Part shown: positions 1 to 8,380 of the stretch, piece after piece
Position numbering within the stretch: position 1 is the stretch's first letter
Layout of the letters: every line of letters begins with the position of its first letter
Source of the DNA: Acidimicrobiia bacterium
GTDB lineage: Bacteria; Actinomycetota; Acidimicrobiia; Acidimicrobiales; Bin134
Length of the DNA: 64,000 nt
Assembly (NCBI GenBank): GCA_022822265.1
Contig: JAJECA010000050.1
Coordinates: forward strand, 145,075-209,074
Reading direction: 5' to 3'
Made by a program: the position numbers and the translations under genes
The notes under the pieces: model-generated
Seen by the model: the letters and a program-made list of their open reading frames with translations, nothing else
What the model was told of the DNA's origin: nothing
The model's database searches: none

Positions 1-853
1 GGAACTCCCCCGTCATGGCCGGAAATAGGCGTGAATTTCATAGATGTCACTCTACCAACGGCCAGTGACACTATCCCCCGAGAATCCCATGGGTATGGGG
101 CACTTGCATTGCCGACCTTTCTCTACTTTCAGTCCTCCAGGCCACCATTAGCTTGCTTCCTCGTCAGTCACCGTCACTTAAGGGGGGGGCAGACGGAACA
201 GTGGACGGTGCGTGCTACCACAACTTAGGACGAGATCACTCGCGAGATGCTGGACGCTGTAGGAACGTCCCTGAACGAACACCTGACAATCAACGCCGCC
301 TCTGCCGATATCAACGATTTAGCCGACCTATACGTCTTTGTCCTAGATCCCCGAAACTTGGAATGGACTCCAAGCCCTATTGGACAGACGAATGGCTCTG
401 AAGCCAGGGACCACCGCGCTCCTGGCTCAGTTCCCAATTTCCGAACACGAGCGAACTCCCTCTTATGCACCCAATCATATAGCCCTAGCCCCAGTTACCT
501 GCCAAATGATCACATCGCCTATTCCCGGCTGGCTCACTCAATTTGCTAGACCGACTCGGCCTTCCACCTCACAAATGCTATAGTAGTCTCTGGGTCGGAG
601 AGACCAGGTATGTCCATATCTAGTATCCTTGCACCTACACCTTCCATACTCAGCAGAACACAGAATCACGTCCATGGACTCCACCGAAGGCTCGAGCCCC
701 GATTCCCCAGAACCAATTGAATCGAATAAAGGGCAAAGATGGCTCCTTTCATGACGCTTGATGACGAAAGACACCTCAAACTAACATAGATGACAATTTA
801 TGCTGTTCTTCTAGAGTATGTATGCATATTAATTGGAAAGGAATACTGACAAA
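1..853. other. No supported gene; low-G+C left flank
   Basis: I see no convincing coding region here. Several short overlapping open frames exist on both strands, but they disagree with each other, lack ribosome binding sites and show no family I recognise. The frame from 247 to 549 (beginning MLDAVGTSLNEHL) reads most like protein and could be a decayed fragment, but a stop lies only 18 bases before its ATG. A run of eight G residues lies around 181-189. The base composition is much poorer in G+C than the rest of the window, which fits recently acquired or decaying DNA at the edge of an accessory island. Confidence 0.5.
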
Positions 854-1618
854 ATGCTGCCCATCAAGACTAATATGGAAGACATCGAAGTGCTTTGCTC
901 CTATTTGCGGACAAGTGTCGGTTGGGTCACAATAGATCAAATTAGAAATGCAATACCCTCAACACATGCTGACAATAGGAAACTTGAAGCAATGAAGTTT
1001 ATCGGGTTGATCGAACGAGAAGGAAATAGTGTCAAGCTCTCAGAATACGGCATAAGGTTCGCATCAACCACCGATGAAACTGAAAGAAGTGCAATCTTAG
1101 TTGCATTGATCCGCACCATTCCGCTCTATCATGCGACGTTAGAGTGGATGCACTTTAGCAAGAAAGAGGCACCGACCAAATTTGACATTGGGAACTACTG
1201 GCACGACAAGCATGAAGATAAACTATTGGACTCCAAGGGACAAGCACTTACTGATGCTGCAATTTTCTTCCTTAGAATCGCTGGAGCCTCTGGGTTAGGC
1301 GATTTCATCGCAGCGGGCAGGGGCCGTGAAACCAACTTGAAAGTCGATTCCCCTGCACTATCTGCTTACGTTACAGGGGAAGCCACATCCGGACATATTC
1401 AACCTAAGGCTTCCAAAGGAGTTGAATCACAGAATCAATCGAAAGATCTTGAACAACAAGCGAACTCCCCGACAGTGTCATTGACAACAAGCCCCGGAGT
1501 ACACGTAAACGTAGAAATCCATATTGCTGCTGATGCAAAAACCTCCACAATTGAGGACATTTTCAAGAACATGAGACGGTATGTACTGAACTTACCTCCA
1601 GTAGATGATGAACAGTGA
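854..1618 (+). CDS. DUF5343-like winged-helix protein, partner of HEPN gene
   Basis: The protein has about 254 residues. The N-terminal part reads as a winged helix (recognition helix and wing around residues 30-70, with FIGLIEREGN). A helical segment follows to about residue 165, containing FFLRIAGASGLGDF. A low-complexity polar linker (about 175-215) leads to a conserved C-terminal tail with NVEIHIAADA and IEDIFKNM. The same tail closes the DUF5343 protein at 5823-6494, so this gene is probably a divergent member of that family. I chose the ATG at 854 because AAAGGA lies upstream; a TTG at 833 is also in frame. It overlaps the next gene by 14 bases. The function is unknown. Its G+C is clearly lower than the core, suggesting transfer. 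Confidence 0.7.
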   Translation: MLPIKTNMEDIEVLCSYLRTSVGWVTIDQIRNAIPSTHADNRKLEAMKFIGLIEREGNSVKLSEYGIRFASTTDETERSAILVALIRTIPLYHATLEWMHFSKKEAPTKFDIGNYWHDKHEDKLLDSKGQALTDAAIFFLRIAGASGLGDFIAAGRGRETNLKVDSPALSAYVTGEATSGHIQPKASKGVESQNQSKDLEQQANSPTVSLTTSPGVHVNVEIHIAADAKTSTIEDIFKNMRRYVLNLPPVDDEQ

Positions 1619-2177
1619 GGAAAAGGACTCCGAATTGCGCAGGTATTGGAACGCAATCGGAGAGTTTCAGGAGCACTGCCGAGTAAGCCCTGAAGTGGGG
1701 ATTGAGGATCAAGTGATTGTTCCTCAATCTCTTCGAAGCGCGGCCAACAATGCCCCCAATACATATGCAGACTATCTGACCGAAGCTCTTGAATGTTACA
1801 CTGGAGGGCAGTATAGAGCGGCCGTTTTGATGACATGGTCTGCCGTCATACAACACTTGTACTCGATTGCCAGCAATCACAAAAGTGGAATCACGCTGTT
1901 CGAATCGGCAAATCAACAGAGATTTGGGAAGTCAAACTCCTACAGACCAATTAGAAAGGCTGATGATTTTCTTTACCTTCGGGAAGCGCAGTTCATTCAA
2001 CTAGGTGAAGATGCAGGAATGTATAACAGAAATACGCGACGTATTTTAGAGGATCGTCTAAAACTAAGAAACCTATGCGGACACCCAACACAATACAGAC
2101 CAGGACAAGAAGAGGTAATTGTATTCATTGAGAGCCTTATGCTCAATATACTCGGTGGAAACCTGTTGAACTGGTAG
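1605..2177 (+). CDS. HEPN-domain protein (putative RNase-like defence effector)
   Basis: This helical protein has 190 residues. Near the C-terminus RNLCGH (residues 155-160) matches the R-x4-6-H motif of HEPN domains, which are often metal-independent RNases in toxin and abortive-infection systems. Helices with YRAAVLMTWSAVIQHLY (about 70-86) would form the HEPN core. Its start lies inside the upstream winged-helix gene (14-base overlap), so translation is probably coupled and the two products likely work together. An in-frame ATG at 1608 is an alternative start. RNase activity is inferred from the motif and family knowledge. It could instead be an inactive HEPN partner. Like its neighbour, it is low in G+C. 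Confidence 0.65.
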   Translation: MMNSEEKDSELRRYWNAIGEFQEHCRVSPEVGIEDQVIVPQSLRSAANNAPNTYADYLTEALECYTGGQYRAAVLMTWSAVIQHLYSIASNHKSGITLFESANQQRFGKSNSYRPIRKADDFLYLREAQFIQLGEDAGMYNRNTRRILEDRLKLRNLCGHPTQYRPGQEEVIVFIESLMLNILGGNLLNW

Positions 2178-2300
2178 TTGACGTATATTCACAAATCCTC
2201 TCATTCTGATTCCCTGCCAATAGACAGGGGACATATAGAATAGTCAAAAGAGTGATGGAAATAATTGTATTGTGCGAAGGCGTTGCTTAAGTCATGTACC

Positions 2301-3131
2301 CTAATGGAGCATTGCTTGTAGATCGACACATGCCTTGTACAAGACCCGTTCAAGTTGCAGGTCTGGTGGGACGCCATCGCGTTGCCGGTAATCGGTGAAC
2401 GAGTCGCCGACGGGTTCGAAGCAGTAGAGGCCGACTGCATCGAGGACTTGCTGGGCTGTTGAGGCCCATTTGAGGGTCCTCTCGAAATCGCTGTCGTTGA
2501 TGACCCGTACTGCGATGAAGAAGTAGATCTTCGGCTCGACTGAGCGGAGCCAGGTGGTCAGATCGCCTCCGCCAGGCCCTCCTGCGCGGGGCGCTGTGCC
2601 GGTCATCGTTAGTCGTCTGCTGAATTCGCCCTTCAGATCGATGCACTTGAAGGCCAGTTCCTTGACCCGCTTGTCAATGTCGGCTGATCCAGGTCGCCCG
2701 CTCTCTTTCTGCCTAGGTGAATTGATGTGCTTGGGTGTGCCCATCATCTTCGCTTCAAGCATGAATTGAAGGTCGCCTTCAGCCGGGTAGACGCAGTCGA
2801 GGTTGTGTACGGGCACGATTAGGCCAGGGACTGGGCGAGATGTCAGAAGCTCGACACCGGAGCACTGCTTGAGGAGGAGAACGAGCAGATCGTTGAAGAA
2901 GTCGCCTTTACCGTTTTGGAGATCGGCTCCCAATTCCGACTTCTCGTCGTCGGTCATTTCAGCACCGACCGACGCGGCGATGGAAGCATCGAATTGAGAC
3001 ATCGCTAGTAGGAACTCTTGCTCTACCTGATTCCAGCTTGTGTGCCCTTCAGCTTCGGCGGTGGCATACACGTCCATGAAAGGGGCGCACCGTTGGCTTG
3101 TGGCCCATCGAGCATTGGTTGGAGCAGGCAT
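2301..3131 (-). CDS. Putative type II restriction endonuclease (PD-(D/E)xK type)
   Basis: The 276-residue protein is encoded 31 bases downstream of an N6-adenine DNA methyltransferase on the same strand, the usual layout of a restriction-modification pair. A plausible PD-(D/E)xK nuclease core is visible: D112 in HNLDCVYP, then E126 and K128 in FMLEAKMMGTPKH, thirteen residues apart as in that fold. A preceding helix (GDFFNDLLVLLL, from residue 76) could supply an earlier acidic residue. The start ATG follows AGGAAGAG. I do not recognise the specific enzyme family or its recognition site, so the assignment rests on motif plus context. Confidence 0.6.
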   Translation of the reverse strand: MPAPTNARWATSQRCAPFMDVYATAEAEGHTSWNQVEQEFLLAMSQFDASIAASVGAEMTDDEKSELGADLQNGKGDFFNDLLVLLLKQCSGVELLTSRPVPGLIVPVHNLDCVYPAEGDLQFMLEAKMMGTPKHINSPRQKESGRPGSADIDKRVKELAFKCIDLKGEFSRRLTMTGTAPRAGGPGGGDLTTWLRSVEPKIYFFIAVRVINDSDFERTLKWASTAQQVLDAVGLYCFEPVGDSFTDYRQRDGVPPDLQLERVLYKACVDLQAMLH

Positions 3132-3162
3132 CTACTGACTCTTCCTATCAACTCCTGCTCAA

Positions 3163-4869
3163 TTAAACGCCACCACGAGAACGCCCACAGACCTGATCAA
3201 GGTCGCTGGTCACGCCGTAGGCCTCTGCCGCTGCTTCAGTCGCGGCACGACGATCTCGCTCTTTGAAGGCACTTCTAAGGTGGTCCTGTAGTTCTGCGCT
3301 GACGGCATCGGGGTCGGGTACTCGAATCTTGCGCAAATACTGTGCCTGGAATCGGTAGGTACCACCTCGCATCTTGACGCAGTAGGCACCGACAAAGAGG
3401 TTGGCGATGTCGGACAGCAGAAGGCCGCCGAGCACTTCAAGATCCCATGAATCGGATACCACGTAGTAGAGGTTGTGGTGGGGGTAAAAGCCACCAGGAT
3501 CCAAAACGGGGTGTGAAAGCGCCTTGATGTCCGGAAGCAGCAGCTTGGGCCGGTCAATCAGTTCAGGAGTAACCCGGTCGATGGTCCGATACCAGGCTTT
3601 CGGCTGCCTCCGGGCGACATGACGTGATCGAAGCAACTTGCTGTTCTGCTCGAAGTGGCGCGCCAGTCCTGGGTAGTCGCGCAGGTCCACGAGCCCATCC
3701 TCATCCCAGGGGTTGATCAGGTACTTGCCCGACCAATCAGGACGGCCCGTCGCGATATCGCTTGCGGTCAGGAGTGGGAGCAAACGATCGGGCTCCACCC
3801 CCTCGGCCTCAGCCCGGATATAGACCTCGTCGCATCCCGTGGCAACGCCAATGCCAATACGTGTCCCTGTCCGAGAATCCTCGAGTGGGACAAACCGGGA
3901 TTCGAGATCGGCCAACAACTCAAGCGTCTTAGGGGATCCTGCCGGCCATAAATCTGGACCCTCGAACCACCTTGTCAACTCGCCTGCCTCAAAGCCCCTA
4001 GAGGTAGACAAGGGCTGCTGTGAATCACATGGCCAATCGAGCACCAAAGAGGCCTCGTGCCGATCGAAGGAAGCGTTGGCATCCACTACACGTACAGGAC
4101 CCTGGACTCCATTCCGAAGGATGGTTATGGCCGGATACGCCGACACCTCCTCTTCGAACGCGTCGACATCATGCATGACCATGACCGTGTCAACGGCATA
4201 GCAACTCGACACCAACTTGCGGAGGTGCGCGCCGTACTGGTTCCGCATCCATCGGTCTGCGCAGATATAGGCCAGCCGGCCCTCAGGACCAAGCAAAGAC
4301 ATCCCCTTCTCAAAGAACCCGATGTAGATGTCTGCTCGCCCTCGCATGGTTGGCCACATGGATCGGTAAGCATCGCTGACTTCCCTGGGGACATCCTCAA
4401 GACGGACATACGGCGGATTCCCCACCACAAAGTCAGCTGGTCGTACTGGCTCTTCGCTCAGCAGGAAATCGCTCGTTGTGACCCACCGCTCAGCAAGATG
4501 CTCTGCGCTCTCCAGAGTCTCGCCCAGATCGAGAAGTTTGGCCACAACAGCCTTCCGAGCAATCTCAGCATTGTGTTCAAGCAAGTCGAAGCCTGCGATT
4601 GCATTCCCTTGCTCGGACAGCGGACGCCCATGAGTAGTGCACGACTGTGCCAGCCTCTCGACAATTGGAAGCAGAAACGCCCCACACCCGCACGATGGCT
4701 CCACGATCACCTTAGACCCCAGGTCGGCTTCGGGCGTGTAGCCAACGAGATCGAGCATCAGGTCGACCACCCACCGTCGCGTGAACACTTCGCCGTACTG
4801 GCCTTGAGAGCCGGCAGCCACCATCGGCCGACGAGAATCCAAGAGCGGCAACTGCCCAGTCCCCCTCAC
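3163..4869 (-). CDS. N6-adenine DNA methyltransferase (Eco57I/TaqI-like)
   Basis: The product would transfer a methyl group from S-adenosylmethionine to adenine N6 within a DNA target. The SAM-binding motif I is EPSCGCGAFL (about residues 57-66) and the catalytic motif IV is NPPY (151-154) within VVGNPPYVRLED. The C-terminal half (about 330-540) resembles the TaqI-like target recognition domain, with ASDI, PDIKALSH and YVVSDSWDLEVLGGLL segments. The length of 568 residues is normal for a stand-alone modification enzyme of this class. I chose the GTG at 4869 because AGGGG lies seven bases upstream; a TTG two codons earlier is possible. It is probably co-transcribed with the nuclease gene that follows, and would protect host DNA from it. 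Confidence 0.88.
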   Translation of the reverse strand: MRGTGQLPLLDSRRPMVAAGSQGQYGEVFTRRWVVDLMLDLVGYTPEADLGSKVIVEPSCGCGAFLLPIVERLAQSCTTHGRPLSEQGNAIAGFDLLEHNAEIARKAVVAKLLDLGETLESAEHLAERWVTTSDFLLSEEPVRPADFVVGNPPYVRLEDVPREVSDAYRSMWPTMRGRADIYIGFFEKGMSLLGPEGRLAYICADRWMRNQYGAHLRKLVSSCYAVDTVMVMHDVDAFEEEVSAYPAITILRNGVQGPVRVVDANASFDRHEASLVLDWPCDSQQPLSTSRGFEAGELTRWFEGPDLWPAGSPKTLELLADLESRFVPLEDSRTGTRIGIGVATGCDEVYIRAEAEGVEPDRLLPLLTASDIATGRPDWSGKYLINPWDEDGLVDLRDYPGLARHFEQNSKLLRSRHVARRQPKAWYRTIDRVTPELIDRPKLLLPDIKALSHPVLDPGGFYPHHNLYYVVSDSWDLEVLGGLLLSDIANLFVGAYCVKMRGGTYRFQAQYLRKIRVPDPDAVSAELQDHLRSAFKERDRRAATEAAAEAYGVTSDLDQVCGRSRGGV

Positions 4870-5284
4870 GCGCAAACCCCTATGCAGCGCAAACTACATG
4901 GCTGGAATCTCATATAAGTACATTAGCGACACGCAGTGACAACTACGCGCAGCTCCGGCACTTCCGAGGGCAGGATCTTCAGCCAACATTGGACTGGGTC
5001 GGCTTAAGCCGGCCCCCTACAAGTGGCCGCTTGGCCAGTTCCCTCGGCCGGACCAACCACGCAGCGTTGTATGGCTGGAGTTTGGGGAATGGGCCATTGC
5101 CATGGATCACCTAGGCAGCTACTCAATGAACAAATCCGGCCCCGAAGAGAGTCTCCCCCAAGACTACGTGATTGCTACTCCCATCGACCCCCTTCGTGCC
5201 CTCAATCGTGCTCCTCCTGACAAGGTATTCCTCTACACACCCGACGACGACCGCCAAATTTCGCTCCTAGGGACCAGCGCGGGT
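4870..5284. other. Intergenic stretch with a possible coding remnant
   Basis: No firm gene is present between the methyltransferase start and the end of the HEPN gene. On the plus strand one frame stays open from 4940 to 5323 (128 codons) and reads partly like protein (for example VVWLEFGEWAIAMDHLG and KVFLYTPDDDRQISLLG). Its only good ATG is at 5102, it has no clear ribosome binding site, and it runs 39 bases into the HEPN gene on the other strand. I regard it as a possible broken gene. The promoter for the methyltransferase must also lie here, but I could not place it. Confidence 0.35.
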
Positions 5285-5836
5285 TCACGCACTAGCTGGA
5301 CTACTCGACCTAGATGCCGCTGAACGCGCAATCCTCACCAAGTGGTTCGCAAGTCCCAAGAGCTCCAGTGCGGTCTCGGGATCGTCCAAGTATCGGTGTT
5401 CATGAGCTCTAGGGTTTCGAATCCCCGTCATTACTGCACCGAACATGTCCATGTAGCCGCGTTGCTGGTCATTCTCTGATTGGGTTCTCAGGTCGTTCAG
5501 CTTCAACACCGGATTCTTCGGCGAGAAAGCTCTTTGCATGAGCGGCACTCCGTCGAGTTCGCTCAGGCCGGTCAGGTCTTTCACGATGTTGTTCAAGCAC
5601 TTGTAAGCCTCTTCAACCGCCAGTGCGTAATAGCCATCGAGAAACAGCTCCCTGCTCGTAAGGCGAAGTTCGTCGTCGTCGACAATCTGGTCGAAGGTTG
5701 GGGGATCAAGCCCGCTGGATGGCATGGACGGCAACGGCCCAGCAAGACCAACTTCCTTTGCTCGATCTGCAATTGCCTTCGCAACCGATAGACCCCAATG
5801 AGAATTGGCGCCCGCTAGGCCGCTACTCAACACCAT
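5285..5836 (-). CDS. TIGR02391/Ymh-family HEPN protein
   Basis: The 183-residue protein matches what I know of the TIGR02391 (Hypoth_Ymh) family: helix FLDGYYALAVEEAYKCLNN (residues 65-83), then LMQRAFSPKNPVL and the terminal IRNPRAHEH. R140 and H145 form the HEPN R-x4-H motif. Such proteins are found in phage-defence neighbourhoods and are suspected RNases; the substrate is unknown. The ATG lies inside the end of the upstream DUF5343 gene, giving a 14-base overlap, so the two are translationally coupled. GTG and TTG starts one and two codons later are possible. The pairing mirrors the genes at 854-2177. Confidence 0.78.
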   Translation of the reverse strand: MVLSSGLAGANSHWGLSVAKAIADRAKEVGLAGPLPSMPSSGLDPPTFDQIVDDDELRLTSRELFLDGYYALAVEEAYKCLNNIVKDLTGLSELDGVPLMQRAFSPKNPVLKLNDLRTQSENDQQRGYMDMFGAVMTGIRNPRAHEHRYLDDPETALELLGLANHLVRIARSAASRSSSPASA

Positions 5837-6494
5837 AGAGATGTTCGGTCATGCTCTTGAAGATTTGGTCAATCTGATCGGTGGAGGCATCTGACGAGAT
5901 GTGAACTTGCACGTTGATGTTAAGGGCAGGCTCTATTCTGCCGCTCCCTTTTCGAGTTGCCCTTTCTTCAGATCTGTTGGCTCTTCGAGCGTTCTGGCTT
6001 GTGGCTGGCCTTCCCCCCGAGCCATTCGTGCTCGATGCCGTAGTTGAGGCTTTGGTATTTGCGCCCTCAGGATCGCCAGCAGAGAGAAGGGTGTAGAGCG
6101 CTGACATTGCTGTTGCTGTCCCCTGACCCGCTCCAGTATTTCGGCTAAACCAATTTGTCACGCCGCTTGAGTCCTCTGACGGTGAGGGAAAAGCCGAGCA
6201 CAGAGCATCGGGGTACACCTCTGAAAGCATGTCAGCGCACACCTGCTTGTAGGACTCGTCATCCCGCCAATCAAGTGCACGTTCAGTAGGTCGTCCCTCA
6301 TCATCAATGAGGCCCAAGGTCCTGAGTGGCCCAATCAGATTTCCAGCCGATGCAGTCGAACTCAACCCAAGGACAGACTGCAAGTAGTCGGCATGGACTC
6401 TGTTTGGCATCGTCTGCTTGAACTTCTCGCGCAGCGCCCACCAGTTCTTGGCTGGCAAGCGGGGAAACGTTCGCTTGTCCCCATCATCCGTCAT
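5823..6494 (-). CDS. DUF5343 family protein
   Basis: The 223-residue protein begins FPRLPAKNWWALREKF and continues with RTLGLIDDEGRPT, a pattern I associate with DUF5343, a helical or winged-helix domain of unknown function found near defence genes. Residues about 125-185 are a Ser/Gly/Arg-rich linker. The last 30 residues carry NINVQVHISSDA and IDQIFKSM, nearly the same tail as in the protein at 854-1618. I chose the ATG at 6494 because a perfect AAGGAGGT sits just upstream; the longer open frame to 6767 has no such signal. It overlaps the HEPN gene by 14 bases. It is divergent from the Mrr gene, with 297 bases between that must hold both promoters. Confidence 0.75.
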   Translation of the reverse strand: MTDDGDKRTFPRLPAKNWWALREKFKQTMPNRVHADYLQSVLGLSSTASAGNLIGPLRTLGLIDDEGRPTERALDWRDDESYKQVCADMLSEVYPDALCSAFPSPSEDSSGVTNWFSRNTGAGQGTATAMSALYTLLSAGDPEGANTKASTTASSTNGSGGRPATSQNARRANRSEERATRKGSGRIEPALNINVQVHISSDASTDQIDQIFKSMTEHLYGVE

Positions 6495-6791
6495 GTCTAC
6501 CTCCTTGGGAGACTTGGCAACCATCCCTTGCCTGTTTGCGGTGGAGAAGAGGATACGGGCGCATCCAATAAATTTCAACCAAATAATTATGGCCGTGTAA
6601 TTCTGCGAATGCACCGATTTCGGAACACTACGCCCCAACACTCTGAACTGGGCATTTGAGCATCGATTGGGTCTCTCGCACAGCGGACTGCAGGAAAGGG
6701 CAAGCAGATGTGAAAGGAACTCGGCTGCCCGCTCGTTAGTCGTGAGATCAGCAGTCGTTGCACTCAAACCCAGTATGCAACACTACTTCAC

Positions 6792-8090
6792 ATGGGTAGA
6801 GTCTCATTGGCCGACAAAGCGGAGGACATCCTTAGACGCCACTCCAAGGGAGCGCCACTGCATTATCGGCGCCTTACGGAGATCGGTATTGAGGAAGGTC
6901 TAGTCGTCCCCAAAGGCTCCACTCCCGAGGCCTCTCTGAACTCTGCCGTCACCCAAGACATCAAGAAGAAGGAGACCTCGGGTGAACCTCAACGCTTCCG
7001 TTCCCATGGTAAAGGTTTCTACTCGCTCGCCCGACCCACAGATCCTCTGGCTAGTGCGATCGAAGCTCACAACGGGGAGGTTCGCGATCGCTTGCGCGAG
7101 GCGCTGGGAGAGATGCACCCAAAGGCGTTCGAGCACCTAATCGAAGAATTGCTCATTTCATTGGAATTCGAAGATGTCGAGGTGACCAAGTATGTAGGAG
7201 ATCGTGGCATCGACCTGCGCGCGACGCTGGCGGTTGGTGGTATCACCGACGTCCAGACGGCAATCCAAGCAAAGCGCCACACATCGGGGTCCGTCGGCGG
7301 GCCTGTCGTCCGAGAATTGCGTGGAGGTCTAGGGCCTCACGAACGAGGACTGATAATCACGCTCTCCCGATTCTCCAAAGAGGCCCGCCGTGAAGCATCA
7401 GAGCGCGATCGGAGCCCGATCTCATTGGTCGATGGCGAGCAGCTACTTGATCTTCTCATCCAGAATCAAATAGGCGTAAACGCCACAAGCCGCTCCATTC
7501 TTGAATTGGATGAGGGGTTCTTTACCGAGGATGCAACTCCGGAGAGTGGTGAACTGCCGAGCGCTGCTGCTAGTGGTTCGGGGCTGTCTGGTGGGCCTAG
7601 TTCTAGCCAGGTGCTATCGCTGTGGCCCCTCCCTGGTGGTGCGAATGCATGGAAGGACTCGCTTGACCAGATGCTTCAGCACGTAGCTGAGGCAGCACCG
7701 ACCATGAAGCAGGCCATCGCATGGCTGATTGCCTCTTTCGAGCAGCTAGAAAGCACAAACACCGCTCGTGGGTACTGGCAAGTACCTCGTAGCTTGGGGC
7801 TCATTGAGACAAGAGGGGAACAGCTCGGACTTACGGCGGAAGGCTCGGAATACTTGGAGGATCCAACCCGCGAGCACTTGCTTAGAATTGCCGAGTATCG
7901 AATTGTCGGATTCGAAAAGATAGTTCACTGGCTCTCAGAGCGGCCCCACACAGCTCAAGACCTGCTTAGTCGTGCCCAAGATGAGCTAGGGGTCGAGTGG
8001 GAGTCACAGCAGCAGATCCTGTACCGACTTGGATGGCTGGAAGTCTTGGGAGCGGCGAAGAAGTCAGGTAACTCCTGGTCTCCACAGTAA
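6792..8090 (+). CDS. Mrr-like restriction endonuclease with HARE-HTH domain
   Basis: Three parts are visible in 432 residues. Residues 5-80 look like a HARE-HTH domain (LADKAEDILRRHSKGAPLHY, ending FRSHGKGFYSL), a module common in restriction and chromatin proteins. Residues about 108-230 are an Mrr catalytic domain: GDRGIDLRA (D141) and IQAKRH (Q159, K161) give the D...QxK active site of this branch of PD-(D/E)xK nucleases. Residues about 290-432 form a tandem winged-helix-like region. Mrr enzymes typically cut methylated DNA, so this is probably a modification-dependent nuclease. It stands alone on the plus strand. The 290 bases after it, up to 8380, hold nothing I can identify. Confidence 0.8.
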   Translation: MGRVSLADKAEDILRRHSKGAPLHYRRLTEIGIEEGLVVPKGSTPEASLNSAVTQDIKKKETSGEPQRFRSHGKGFYSLARPTDPLASAIEAHNGEVRDRLREALGEMHPKAFEHLIEELLISLEFEDVEVTKYVGDRGIDLRATLAVGGITDVQTAIQAKRHTSGSVGGPVVRELRGGLGPHERGLIITLSRFSKEARREASERDRSPISLVDGEQLLDLLIQNQIGVNATSRSILELDEGFFTEDATPESGELPSAAASGSGLSGGPSSSQVLSLWPLPGGANAWKDSLDQMLQHVAEAAPTMKQAIAWLIASFEQLESTNTARGYWQVPRSLGLIETRGEQLGLTAEGSEYLEDPTREHLLRIAEYRIVGFEKIVHWLSERPHTAQDLLSRAQDELGVEWESQQQILYRLGWLEVLGAAKKSGNSWSPQ

Positions 8091-8380
8091 TTTGCCCCGT
8101 GACCGGCCAAGATGGTGGGGACCATTGGCGCAGGCCTTAGTCGCTCAAAGCCCCTCGCGACTCCACCCCTTGGACGTGCCAACCTCATTGGGTGTGGCAC
8201 GAACTGGAAGCAACGGGAGAGATGGACCACCTCTATGTCTTGGGCCCTGGGGCATGGGAAGAACTTGAGACCCATCTTGATGGGCCGCGAGAACCAAATT
8301 CGAAGGTCGCGGATCTGCTGAGGCAGGCTTCGATCCTCGAAATCGAATAGGTCCTAGTCGGACGCAGCCTGAACAACGGG

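Noticed and set aside
247..549. Open frame of 100 codons in the left flank, first considered a decayed gene.
   Set aside because: No ribosome binding site, a stop lies 18 bases before the ATG, and overlapping frames of similar quality exist.
2212..2229. CCCTG/CAGGG inverted repeat between the HEPN and nuclease gene ends as a terminator.
   Set aside because: Only 5 bp with an 8-base loop and no U tract; too weak to call.
8104..8380. Short open frames in the gap after the Mrr-like gene.
   Set aside because: Overlapping frames disagree, no start signal, no recognisable motif.
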